Source: CAVZTX01 sp963778375
GTDB taxonomy: Bacteria > Chloroflexota > Ktedonobacteria > Ktedonobacterales > Ktedonobacteraceae
Length of the DNA stretch: 64,000 nucleotides
Direction of reading: 5' to 3'
NCBI GenBank assembly: GCA_963778375.1
Contig: CAVZTX010000021.1
Location: forward strand, 233,463 to 297,462
In this document: positions 54,511 to 62,952 of the stretch, one piece after another
Position numbering within the stretch: the first letter of the stretch is position 1
How the letters are laid out: the number at the start of each line of letters is the position of its first letter
Made by a program: the position numbers and the translations under genes
The notes under the pieces: generated by a model
Database searches by the model: none
The model's input: only the letters and a program-made list of their open reading frames with translations
What the model was told of the DNA's origin: nothing

Positions 54511-55029
54511 TCATGCCCGACCTACTTCTTCCGTAAGATCATTTGAGCGAACCTCATGCAGGTCTTCGGGGCAGTCAAGGCGATCCAGGAAAAGCACACC
54601 ATCAAGATGATCGATCTCATGCTGGAGCGCCCAGGCGAACAACCCCTCCGCACTGACCCGAATCGACTTGCCGCGCACATCCTGCCCCTTCACCACAACT
54701 CTAGCCGCACGCCGGACATTGACGCCATAATAGCCCGGAATACTCAAACAAGCATCAACGCCCTGCTGCTCTCCCTCGGCCCTGATGATCTCCGGGTTGG
54801 CCATTGCAATCTTAGAATGCTTTCCTGTCTCAGTATCTTCGCATTCAATGACAAACAGGCGGATGGAGAGCGCGATCTGTGGAGAGGCCAGCCCGATCCC
54901 CTTGTTAGCATGCATTGTCTCAAACATCTCATCGACGAGCTTTTGCAACGATGGATCAAAGCGATAAATCTTCTTAGCCTTCTGTCTTAGAATCGGATTC
55001 CCTATCAGAATGATGTCGCGTACAGCCAT
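54511..55029 (-). CDS. def: Peptide deformylase
   Basis: 172 aa. Motif 1 is GIGLASPQI, motif 2 is C94 in VDACLSIPG, and motif 3 is H137-E138-x-x-H141 in QHEIDHLDG, giving the Cys/His/His metal site. It removes the formyl group from new proteins. The residue before C94 is Ala where most have Gly. It is upstream of the MOSC gene and 27 bp downstream of an XRE regulator. Confidence 0.92.
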   Translation of the reverse strand: MAVRDIILIGNPILRQKAKKIYRFDPSLQKLVDEMFETMHANKGIGLASPQIALSIRLFVIECEDTETGKHSKIAMANPEIIRAEGEQQGVDACLSIPGYYGVNVRRAARVVVKGQDVRGKSIRVSAEGLFAWALQHEIDHLDGVLFLDRLDCPEDLHEVRSNDLTEEVGRA

Positions 55030-55056
55030 AGTTTTCCCTCCACTGATTTCAGTCCA

Positions 55057-55335
55057 TTACACTCCAGCCATCGATACCTCATCCTCCTGCGCTGCTTCCC
55101 AGACGAGCAAGTCATTCACACTGACTGGGAAGAAGCGATTGAAGTAGGTGAGGAGCCGATCAATAGTGGCATAATCAATGCGGTGACTTTTCCCTGTATG
55201 CAGTGCCACTAAGGCACTCAAGGCTATGCCACTTTCCTCGGCTAGGCGACGTAAGCTGATAGCGGTTTTCCCGCGCTTGGCACGTTCCACATTGAGCCTA
55301 GCGAGCAAGATTCGGAGATGGCAAGAGACAGGCAT
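55057..55335 (-). CDS. XRE/Cro-type HTH protein
   Basis: 92 aa. The HTH is ISLRRLAEESGIALSALVALHTGKSHRIDYATIDRLLTYF, close to the YozG/Cro-C1 group of small regulators, which use an N-terminal LARLN(V)ER helix. GAGGA precedes the ATG. A perfect palindrome lies 70-90 bp upstream, consistent with autoregulation. Confidence 0.8.
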   Translation of the reverse strand: MPVSCHLRILLARLNVERAKRGKTAISLRRLAEESGIALSALVALHTGKSHRIDYATIDRLLTYFNRFFPVSVNDLLVWEAAQEDEVSMAGV

Positions 55336-55678
55336 GAACGTTCCTCCTCAGAAAATACTACTTTGAACAGAAAAGAAGGTATATCTCTACATTACACAAA
55401 ATGATATGGAATGTCAATACATTCCACTGTCTATTCGGTTCAATGAGGTGTTATCTTATATTTTACTTTAGTAATTGGATACAAACGAGACGAAATGGGC
55501 AACGAATTCGTGTCAAATTACACATCCTGTACAGAAGAACAGCGAGCGAACCCGTCCTTTGGACATACTCATGTATCACCTTCCTTATGTATACTTTTCT
55601 CCAAGAGTGCGCCCTCATTCTTTCAATGGGAAAGCTCATCCTATGAACTTCTAGAGATAGAAAACAGGAAGGAAAAAT
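55336..55678. other. Intergenic region between XRE and VOC genes
   Basis: It contains the palindrome at 55407-55426 and no gene. Small frames present overlap in both directions without domains. Confidence 0.5.
55407..55426. promoter_or_regulatory. Candidate operator for the XRE regulator
   Basis: TGGAATGT-CAAT-ACATTCCA, exact eight-base arms, lies 72-91 bp upstream of the XRE start. Confidence 0.55.
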
Positions 55679-56059
55679 ATGTTCCAGATCGAGGCTTTTG
55701 ACCATGTAGCACTGATTGTGCAAGACATGGAACGCGCAATGCAGTGGTACCAGGAAGTGTTAGGTATGCAACGTCGCTACCAGGATGTATGGACAGGAAA
55801 GCGCGATCCTGTTGTTATGGCAACAGGGGATGTCCAGGTAGCGCTGTTTCTGCCAGCAAGCGGTGAGAGTATCCGTCCACATAACCTCAATGAGCATTTT
55901 GCAGTGCGAGTAGATCGCACTAACTTTGAACAGGCCCGCAGAGAACTGGAGGAACGAGGCATCACCTTTAAGGAGTCGGATCACAAGATCTGCGTCTCGC
56001 TCTACTTTTTTGACCCTGACGGGAACCAAATCGAGGTAACAACATTTGATCTGGGGTAA
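55679..56059 (+). CDS. VOC-superfamily (glyoxalase/dioxygenase) protein
   Basis: 126 aa with one VOC domain: FDHVALIVQDMERAMQWYQEVLG at the start and FFDPDGNQIEV at the end, carrying likely metal ligands His and Glu. Members include glyoxalases, dioxygenases and fosfomycin-resistance enzymes, and the activity here is not known. AGGAAGG precedes the ATG. Confidence 0.85.
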   Translation: MFQIEAFDHVALIVQDMERAMQWYQEVLGMQRRYQDVWTGKRDPVVMATGDVQVALFLPASGESIRPHNLNEHFAVRVDRTNFEQARRELEERGITFKESDHKICVSLYFFDPDGNQIEVTTFDLG

Positions 56060-56153
56060 AATGAGCGAGGGAGTGACTATGCACATGTTGCAGCCACAAC
56101 ACTCGTCTCAACTCTAGTATACCCTCCTTCTAATGCTGTTCCACATCTTGTGA

Positions 56154-56159
56154 TATACT
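56154..56159 (+). promoter_or_regulatory. -10 box immediately before a gene start (leaderless mRNA likely)
   Basis: TATACT ends six bases before the ATG at 56166, and no ribosome site is present. Transcription would start at or near the ATG. Confidence 0.4.
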
Positions 56160-56165
56160 GGCCCC

Positions 56166-56738
56166 ATGAGTAAGCCCTATCATAAAACACCTGGAGCTAC
56201 ATTTTTCGATAGAATAGCTAAGAAATTTGGTGGATATCGCGGCGAGGCAAAGCACATTGACGAATTTCCTGAAGGGAACCCAGAGGCAACCTTTAAGCAG
56301 CATCTCCTGGCGTTGAGTGGAAAGGATAAAACGGCTTTAGATGTTGGATGTGCTGATGGACGATTTACGCTTTCGGTCGCAGACTACTTCAAACTCATAG
56401 TTGCGATTGATATCTCAAAAGGTATGCTCAAGGCGGCTATGAATTTTCGGCAAGAGTCGGGGACTACCAATGTCACTTTTTTAGAGCAAGATGTCCACTC
56501 CTTTTCTGATGACAACCTTGCCTTTGACGTAGTGTACTGCCGGCGAGGCCCTACTGATTATCCACTCTTCCACAGCGTTCTGAAACCAGGCGGCTTCTAC
56601 CTGGAAATTGGTATAGGAGAAAAGGACACTCAGGCGCTCAAGGAGGTATTTGGCAGAGGCCAAAACTTTGGGAACTGGAATGAATTAACGCTCGAAAAAG
56701 ATAAGGAGCATTCATACGATGGGATCAAACACACTTGA
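56166..56738 (+). CDS. Class I SAM-dependent methyltransferase, possibly C-terminally truncated
   Basis: 190 aa. Motif I is ALDVGCADGRFTLSVADYF, then VAIDISKGML and LAFDVVYCRRGPTDYPLFHSVLKPGG. Relatives of this type usually run about 60 residues longer. Here the frame ends shortly after GRGQNFGNWNELTLE where it meets the Nudix remnant, so the tail may have been replaced. The ATG is likely translated leaderless. Confidence 0.7.
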   Translation: MSKPYHKTPGATFFDRIAKKFGGYRGEAKHIDEFPEGNPEATFKQHLLALSGKDKTALDVGCADGRFTLSVADYFKLIVAIDISKGMLKAAMNFRQESGTTNVTFLEQDVHSFSDDNLAFDVVYCRRGPTDYPLFHSVLKPGGFYLEIGIGEKDTQALKEVFGRGQNFGNWNELTLEKDKEHSYDGIKHT

Positions 56739-57128
56739 CCTTTCCAACTTGCAAGCATAGCAAGATATAGCCCAAAACGAAGGCAAAGAATGTGTAATTG
56801 GAGCAGTGATCGTAAATCCCCAGGGACGAGCTTTTGTTCAGAAACGCTCTTAAGAGCGCCAACTGTTCCCTGGATGCTGGGATATTGTTGGAGGACATGT
56901 TGAGCCCGGAGAAAAGCTCCTCGAAGCATTACAACGCGAAATTGCTGAAGAAACAGGATGGCATCTCGCACGTATTGTTGCCATTTTAGGACAGTTCGAC
57001 TGGATGACTGACCAGAAAGCCAAACGTGAACTCAATGTGCTCGTAGAAGTGGAAGGGATCTCGATGCCCCGCAACTCGAATGGTCGAAGCATAGCGAATT
57101 CCGCTGGATCGATATGCATGAAACAGCA
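56719..57128 (+). pseudogene. Nudix hydrolase remnant
   Basis: AAGGAG precedes the ATG at 56719. The frame reads ECVIGAVIVNPQGRAFVQKR and an intact Nudix box GGHVEPGE-x5-ALQREIAEETG. It contains in-frame stops TAG (after LSNLQA) and TAA (after VQKRS), and a frameshift near 57050. Past the shift the frame of the next gene reads APQLEWSKHSEFRWIDMHETAML, the usual Nudix tail. It has at least three lesions, so it is a pseudogene. Confidence 0.85.
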
Positions 57129-57743
57129 ATGCTCAATGAAAACGAAAATCAAGGTCGAGGCGCACGGCGTAAAGCACGCACTCGCGCTGACCTTCTGGCG
57201 ACAGCCCGACAAGTATTCGCTGCCAAGGGATACCACGACACCAGTATTGCTGGTATCACCCAGAAAGCTAATGTTGGGGTTGGCACCTTTTACCTGCATT
57301 TTCGCGATAAAGACGAAGCATTTCATACAATTCTAGATGAAGGGTTTCGTGAGATGCGGGAACAAATCACCAATACACTGCAACAGGGACACCACCAGCA
57401 CACAATACCGCTGGTCATACGTACGGTCTTCCGCCATGCCTATGAGCATCGTGAACTGTTCCAGATTGCGCTGACCGGTGGAGGGCAGTTTACACGCACG
57501 CGCACTTTCGGTGCACTGTCTGACCTAGCCCAAGGTCTTACCTATACACTGAAGTCAGCTAATATCAACGGGATCCTCGATGGCTACCACATTCCTCTGC
57601 TGGCCCGCTTTATTACAGGAATGATTACTCGGGGTAACTTCTGGTGGTTTGAACACGAGGAACCGGGTCCTGACGAGATGGCTGAGCAGTTGCTTCAATT
57701 GTTACGCCATGGTCTGCCAGAGCAGCTACTGAGCGAAGGATAA
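57129..57743 (+). CDS. TetR/AcrR regulator joined to the Nudix remnant
   Basis: 204 aa. The HTH is DLLATARQVFAAKGYHDTSIAGI, then GVGTFYLHFRDKDEAFHTIL. The C-terminal ligand domain is unassigned. The open frame extends upstream as the Nudix tail (WIDMHETAMLNENENQGRG), so no separate regulator start with a ribosome site is visible. ATG 57129 is the best guess. It lies eight bases before the P450 gene and probably controls it. Confidence 0.75.
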   Translation: MLNENENQGRGARRKARTRADLLATARQVFAAKGYHDTSIAGITQKANVGVGTFYLHFRDKDEAFHTILDEGFREMREQITNTLQQGHHQHTIPLVIRTVFRHAYEHRELFQIALTGGGQFTRTRTFGALSDLAQGLTYTLKSANINGILDGYHIPLLARFITGMITRGNFWWFEHEEPGPDEMAEQLLQLLRHGLPEQLLSEG

Positions 57744-57750
57744 TACTATC

Positions 57751-59115
57751 ATGCAAAATACATCCACTTTGCCGCCGGGTCCTAGAGGGCTGCCAATTGT
57801 CGGTAGCGGCTTACAATTTCAGCACAATCCATTGACCTTCGTGCGCGAATTGCAGCGAACCTATGGACGTATGGCAACCATTCATATAGGAAAGACACAA
57901 CTTGTGCTGTTTTTCCGCCCGGAACATGTGCGTTACTTCCTGACGGAGAACCCGCGCAACTTCGTCAAACCCAACCTTGGAGGCGGCAGAAATTTACGAT
58001 TCTTCCTTGGTGACGGTTTGCTCACCACAGAAGGAGATTTTCATCGTCAACAGCGCCGACTCGTGCAGCCAGCATTCCACAAGCATCATGTAGAGAGTTA
58101 CGCAGATGTCATGGTTCAACTCACGCAGGAGATGCTGGCAGACTGGCAACCTGGAACCGAATTAAATATTGCTCAAGCTATGCAGCAACTGACGCTGCGC
58201 ATCATCGTAAAAACCCTCTTCAATGTTGATTCAGCCGCTCAGGCTGCTCAACTGGGTCATGCATTCAACGAAGTGATTAACAACGGCCCGACGAGATTTG
58301 GTGTACAGAGATTGCGTATTGATCTTCCATTCACGGCTTATGGTAGGAGGATGGCGGGCATTCGTACCCTGGATGGTTTCGTGTATGATTTGATTGCGCA
58401 GCGACGTAAAGACGGACGAGATACCGGCGATATCCTGTCTATGTTGCTACATGTACAGGATGAGGGTAATACGATGACGGACAAGCAAGTGCATGACCAA
58501 GTGCTCACCTTTGTCGCGGCGGGACATGAGACTGCTCAGAATACACTGAGTTGGACCTTTTACCTGCTCTCGCAAGATCATGCGATCCGAGAGAAGCTGA
58601 TTGCGGAGCTACATACAGTTCTGGCCGGGCGTGCTCCAACCGTAGAAGATTTGCCAAATCTGCCTTACCTCGAGTGGGTCATCAATAAATCATGGCGTGT
58701 CTATCCTCCTGCCTGGACACAGGGACGGCGAGCGATTGATGCGTTCGATCTTGACGGATATCACTTCCCGGCTGGCACAGCAGCCATATTCAGCCAGTGG
58801 GTCATCCACAATCTTCCCGACATCTGGGGCGATCCAGAGGTGTTTCGACCGGAGCGTTGGGATCCGGCAAATGGGCAGAAGTTGCCACAATTTGCCTACT
58901 TCCCCTTCGGAGGTGGCCCGCGCATCTGCATCGGCATGCCATTTGCACAATTGGAGACAAAGCTACTGCTCGCGACAATTCTTCAGAGCTACACACCAGA
59001 ACTTGTGCCCGGCTTTCCTGTGGTTCTACAGCCACGTGTGACGCTGCGTCCAAAGTATGGCATGCGGATGAGATTGGAACCGACAGTAGCTTCGGCTAGC
59101 GTAGCTATGCTTTAG
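57751..59115 (+). CDS. Cytochrome P450 with altered ExxR motif
   Basis: 454 aa. The I-helix is AGHETAQNT (257-265), the PERF-like motif is RPERWDP, and the heme-binding loop is FPFGGGPRICIG with C393. The K-helix motif reads K313-S-W-R316 in WVINKSWRVYPP, so the nearly invariant Glu of ExxR is Lys. It resembles the CYP102/CYP110-like fatty-acid or terpene hydroxylases. No redox partner is adjacent. It is in an operon with the TetR gene (seven-base gap). Confidence 0.85.
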   Translation: MQNTSTLPPGPRGLPIVGSGLQFQHNPLTFVRELQRTYGRMATIHIGKTQLVLFFRPEHVRYFLTENPRNFVKPNLGGGRNLRFFLGDGLLTTEGDFHRQQRRLVQPAFHKHHVESYADVMVQLTQEMLADWQPGTELNIAQAMQQLTLRIIVKTLFNVDSAAQAAQLGHAFNEVINNGPTRFGVQRLRIDLPFTAYGRRMAGIRTLDGFVYDLIAQRRKDGRDTGDILSMLLHVQDEGNTMTDKQVHDQVLTFVAAGHETAQNTLSWTFYLLSQDHAIREKLIAELHTVLAGRAPTVEDLPNLPYLEWVINKSWRVYPPAWTQGRRAIDAFDLDGYHFPAGTAAIFSQWVIHNLPDIWGDPEVFRPERWDPANGQKLPQFAYFPFGGGPRICIGMPFAQLETKLLLATILQSYTPELVPGFPVVLQPRVTLRPKYGMRMRLEPTVASASVAML

Positions 59116-59147
59116 TTTATGTAGCGAGACGGTTCAATCCATCTCGA

Positions 59148-59699
59148 TCAGTCGTATCTTCGGGTAGGCCAATACATGGTAGCACGGAGTAATGGGCGCA
59201 GTGCCGTCAGAGGAATGATGAGGCTCTCGTAGCATGAAAGCGAGATGGCAATCTGCATCGTCGTCTCCCAGGCGACCGGCCAACGCTGCACTACGATGCC
59301 TGTAAGGCACGAGGGCGAACCTGGAACCAGAAATGGCGACACCATCCCTAGTTCCATTCCATAAGCTGTGAGAGGATCGACATGCCGGGGATTGATTGTC
59401 GCTCCTTTCACGGCTCTTAGCGAAACCCCTAAAATCCCTGCGAGTGATCGCATTGAGTTGCGTTCGATGCAAAAATCACCCGCGCCCGTCCACAGCAGGC
59501 GTGTTCGTTGGAGATCACCTAGTTCCACTGTGATGGTTTTTTGTACCAGGACACCCGGTGGTAATACCGTCTGCGTCTGTGCTGCGCTCAGCGTCGCCTC
59601 ATGCCGCACAACCGTATGTGCGTTGTCGGCCAACAGTGACCAGAGCGCTTGTAGCGTCACCTCAGGAAGTGTGAGGGGACGTGCAAGCGTGGCAATCAT
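59148..59699 (-). CDS. YbaK/EbsC-like (aminoacyl-tRNA editing fold) protein
   Basis: 183 aa. The pattern VVRHEATLSAAQTQTVLPPG, VQKTITVEL, MRSLAGILGVSLRAVKGAT and PLTAYGMELGMVSPFLVPG resembles the YbaK editing domain, which hydrolyses mischarged tRNA. The assignment is from pattern memory and is tentative. The ATG at 59699 overlaps the stop of the WD40 gene by four bases (ATGA), so they are coupled. Confidence 0.5.
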   Translation of the reverse strand: MIATLARPLTLPEVTLQALWSLLADNAHTVVRHEATLSAAQTQTVLPPGVLVQKTITVELGDLQRTRLLWTGAGDFCIERNSMRSLAGILGVSLRAVKGATINPRHVDPLTAYGMELGMVSPFLVPGSPSCLTGIVVQRWPVAWETTMQIAISLSCYESLIIPLTALRPLLRATMYWPTRRYD

Positions 59700-60106
59700 A
59701 CCTGCCACACCTGCGTAATCTCTCCACATAGAGCCGTGAGTGTGCTGCCATCCCATTTGATAACTCGTACCGGGAATCCTTCATTCAGGTCAATGAGAGT
59801 GCGCAGGGAAAAAGCGTGATACGCATCCCATATGTGGAGCGACCCGTCATTCGCTCCTGATGCAATGCGCGTCCCGTCTGGTGACCAGGCAATAGCAGTA
59901 ATCATCGGCATGCGTCGATAGAGTCCTGCCTGGTGGTCAAGGTAGGTGGCAATGATTTGCTCATCCTCCACGCATGAGACCGTGATGAGTGGCTTGCGTT
60001 TGATATCCGCCACAGCGATGTATGCCCCATCAGAAGAGGACATTCGTAGCAGCGAGGTATGCCCAAGCGAGTGAGTATCCAGAAAGGTCTCGGCCTGTTG
60101 TATCAT
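59696..60106 (-). CDS. Short WD40-repeat protein
   Basis: 136 aa with one clear WD40 repeat (ITAIAWSPDGTRIASGANDGSLHIWDA) and a weaker second ending in ITQVWQV. WD40 proteins usually have about seven repeats, so this is a fragment or an oligomerising short form. It is translationally coupled to the YbaK-like gene. AAGGAA precedes the ATG. Confidence 0.6.
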   Translation of the reverse strand: MIQQAETFLDTHSLGHTSLLRMSSSDGAYIAVADIKRKPLITVSCVEDEQIIATYLDHQAGLYRRMPMITAIAWSPDGTRIASGANDGSLHIWDAYHAFSLRTLIDLNEGFPVRVIKWDGSTLTALCGEITQVWQV

Positions 60107-60335
60107 CGTCTGTTCCTTTCATTAATGGTTCATGCTTCTCTCACAATGAATGGTCATTAGTCATTTTGTCCTTCTCGCGAGGAGTTCTGCTCATAGTCTA
60201 CATGGCGCAGGACGAAAACACCCCTGTAGAATTACCTGTTTCATTACCTGTTTTTTCGGGCTAGATGAGGGAAGCATCTTGGGCATACCAGTAGCATGAA
60301 GTAAGTTTTCTGACCAGGAGAAAAATAAAGAAAGG

Positions 60336-60959
60336 TTATGTCAGGCGTTGACATATCCATTGAGCAACAGCGTTTGTTGTCTCAACAATCAACCGATAGC
60401 TCGTATCATAGAGAGTCATTGGTGGCCGGGTTGCTGAGGCATGTTCTTTGAGCCAGCGGTTAAATTGAATCATGTCCTCGATAACCTCTATAGAACCCGA
60501 TTGACGCCACTTTGGTCGCTGCTTGAGACGCTCCTCTAACAGCTCATCATCGCAAACCATAGCCAGATAGTGTAGTGTTGAGAAGTACCGACGTTCGGGA
60601 CACCCTTCAAATTGTTCAGGAATGGCAGTTCCGCACAGCACTACTGGTCGCCCACTCTGTCCAATATTTTTGGCAACCCGCAGCCACATATTGCGATAAT
60701 CGCGATAGTTGTCCTCTGGTGTAGCTGGAAAGGCTCCCCAGAGAATATCTGATTCTAGAACGACACATTCATGCAAAAGAGGAAGGAGTTCAAGACAGGC
60801 CGTCGTTTTGCCTGAGCCACTGGCACCCGTAATGATGAAAAGAGGCTGCTGGAGAAATGGATGCGCATAGTCACAGAATGGGCAAATAGCAAAAGGGCCA
60901 GAAGGATCGATGGTTTTCTCAACAGAGTATTCACCGCACTTAGGGCAGACATTGAACAC
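60336..60959 (-). CDS. Zinc-ribbon P-loop kinase-like protein
   Basis: 207 aa. An N-terminal zinc ribbon C4-P-K-C7 to C24-x2-C27 is followed by the P-loop GASGSGKTT and ESDILWGAF, with the lid RLKQRPKWRQSG. It looks like a small-molecule or nucleotide kinase of the AAA_33 group. The GTG start at 60959 is chosen because AAGGAG lies seven bases before. The frame extends to 61049 without support. The substrate is unknown. Confidence 0.7.
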   Translation of the reverse strand: MFNVCPKCGEYSVEKTIDPSGPFAICPFCDYAHPFLQQPLFIITGASGSGKTTACLELLPLLHECVVLESDILWGAFPATPEDNYRDYRNMWLRVAKNIGQSGRPVVLCGTAIPEQFEGCPERRYFSTLHYLAMVCDDELLEERLKQRPKWRQSGSIEVIEDMIQFNRWLKEHASATRPPMTLYDTSYRLIVETTNAVAQWICQRLT

Positions 60960-61097
60960 AGAAAATCTCCTTCCCCAAATATGACAGAAGATGTCAAGAA
61001 ACGGAGGGTATACTTTCCTCGGAAAAACAGACACACTTTCAAGAGGCATGATTTGTGCATATGATCTTATATCATCGACGAAAGGAGATCAACTGCC

Positions 61098-61951
61098 ATG
61101 AAATATGGCCTTGACATACCAACCGCCGGAACATACGCCGACCCACATAAACTAGCTGACCTCGCTGCCGAAGCCGAGGAAGCAGGCTGGGATGGTTTTT
61201 TTCTTTGGGATATCGTCTTCGCGGAAGATCAATTCAGTACAGCGGTAATAAACCCCTGGGTTGCTCTGGCCGCCATTGCGATGCGGACCCAACGCATTCG
61301 AATTGGGGCTATGCTCACACCCCTACCTCGCCGTCGTCCCTGGCAGGTAGCCCGTGAAGTGGTTACTCTCGATCACCTATCGAACGGGCGGACTCATCTT
61401 TGGGGCAGGGTTAGGTTATCAGGCACGCGATTTCACACCATTTGGAGATGAGTTTGATCTCAAGATTCGTGCTGAAAAACTGGATGAAGGTTTGGAGATA
61501 CTAAAGGGGCTATGGAGCGGTGAAACTTTCAGCTTTCAGGGCAGGCATTACCAGGTTGATGATGTATGTATGCTGCCCAAGCCAGTTCAATCTCCTCGAA
61601 TCCCGATCTGGATTGCAGGAGGTTGGCCTAAGCGAAAGCCTTTCCGGCGAGCTGCACGTTGGGACGGTATTTATCTTATGACTGTCAATCAGGCAACTGG
61701 TGAGCTTTTGACGCCTGAAGAGATACGGGAGATCGTGGCATACGTGAACACCTATCGTGAGAGTGCCGATCCATTCGATATCGCTGTGAATGGGGAGACC
61801 CCTGGTGATCCACGCAAGGGAGCAGAGATTGTGCGGCCATATAGTGAGGCTGGGGCGACATGGTGGATAGAATTTGAGGCGTTCGAGAGGGTCGTTTGAG
61901 GAGTATAGGGAAAGGATTAGGAAAGGGCCACCAAGGATGGAGGTGGAGTAG
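61098..61951 (+). pseudogene. LLM-class flavin-dependent oxidoreductase with two frameshifts
   Basis: The first frame reads YGLDIPTAGTYADPHKLADL and up to LDHLSNG. An extra base near 61392 shifts the frame to LIFGAGLGYQARDFTPFGDE, PRIPIWIAGGWP and EAGATWWIEF. A second shift near 61880 leads to RGSFEEYRERIRKG and a TAG at 61949-61951. All luciferase-like (F420/FMN) family blocks are present, so it is complete except for two single-base events. AGGAG precedes the ATG. Either recent decay or sequencing error is possible. Confidence 0.8.
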
Positions 61952-62108
61952 GCAGGCTTTCCTTTGGAGTACTTTGCCATCAAAGATTGCTAGGAAGGGC
62001 AAATATTCCCGCAAAACGACATGTTCACGAGGGAGAAATTCTGTTACGATATCACCAACAATGAGAAAGAAGCTCAATAAAGAGCGAAAAACCGGAGGAA
62101 AAAGAATC

Positions 62109-62408
62109 ATGCACCAGTTCCAATACCTTGTGAACCTGCTCAACCAGACGCTCGCTGCCCTTTTTGCTATCTTTCTTGCCATCTGGCTTAAACTACGCAA
62201 TGCGCGCAAGGCAAAAGGACTCACGATCGAGGAGGCCGCTGAACTTCTAGGGATTGCTCCTGGGACATATAGTCGATGGGAGCGTTTACGTCAGAAGCCC
62301 CACCCCTCACATCGACTGCTCCTCCTCCAAACCTTTGGGCCAGATATTGAGGAAGGAGAGGACGGCTATGTGCCTGATGCATTCCTGCCACCAAGTTACT
62401 GGAACTAA
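62109..62408 (+). CDS. Membrane-anchored HTH protein
   Basis: 99 aa. One N-terminal membrane helix (LNQTLAALFAIFLAIWLKL) is followed by an XRE-type HTH (LTIEEAAELLGIAPGTYSRWERL) and an acidic tail. A DNA-binding domain on the membrane is unusual for XRE proteins. GGAGG precedes the ATG at 62109. An upstream in-frame extension to 61896 overlaps the LLM gene and is not supported. Confidence 0.7.
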   Translation: MHQFQYLVNLLNQTLAALFAIFLAIWLKLRNARKAKGLTIEEAAELLGIAPGTYSRWERLRQKPHPSHRLLLLQTFGPDIEEGEDGYVPDAFLPPSYWN

Positions 62409-62483
62409 TCAGGCATACAGAGATAGCAGGGAACAAGAATCAATGAAACCGCAATACCGAGAAGAAAGGAGGTAGCAACTCTC

Positions 62484-62663
62484 ATGGGAAAAAGTAGCTC
62501 CGGAAAATCCGGGGGTTCATCAAAAGCGAATATGACTCCCAAAGCTGCCGCGCGTATTCAAAGCGCGGGTGATCGCCATCCAAAGAGCGAGACAGACAAA
62601 AGTGGGTTCGCTTCTCGTGCACAAAGCGCAGCAGACAAAAGAGCACAGAAAGGAAACAAATAA
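62484..62663 (+). CDS. Small SMP-like protein
   Basis: 59 aa, basic and rich in Ser/Lys/Ala. AAARIQSAG and GFASRAQSAADK match the short repeats of SMP (seed-maturation-protein-like, PF04927-type) proteins found in some bacteria. AAAGGAGG precedes the ATG. It has no membrane part. The role is unknown, though plant and bacterial relatives are linked to desiccation. Confidence 0.6.
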   Translation: MGKSSSGKSGGSSKANMTPKAAARIQSAGDRHPKSETDKSGFASRAQSAADKRAQKGNK

Positions 62664-62952
62664 AGACGGAATTGCTTTCTCGTTGTTTGCCGTGCAGCTC
62701 GCAGTCTTTAGCCGTGAGCTGCTGTTTCATTTCCTCCTGTGCCATCAGGATCAGGTCGTTGCCACGTTCAAGAAATGAACCACTCTTTTTTTCAGAGTAG
62801 CATAAATATATGAGCTTCAATCTATCATGTTAGGTAAAACGTTAATATAGTCTATGGCTATACGAAAATCTTTCCCTCAAATCCTCCACCACCCCCTATG
62901 CCACCTCCTCGCCTCCTCAATCGCCTTCCTCGTCTCGCTCGCAAAGACACTC
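62664..62952. other. Intergenic region before the deacetylase gene
   Basis: No gene. A GCAGCTC/GAGCTGC stem at 62694-62722 is followed by TGTTTCATTT and may end the SMP-like transcript. A pyrimidine-rich run lies near 62885-62925. Confidence 0.4.

Noticed and set aside
61896..62108. N-terminal extension of the membrane HTH gene
   Set aside because: Overlaps the LLM remnant. The ribosome site points to 62109.
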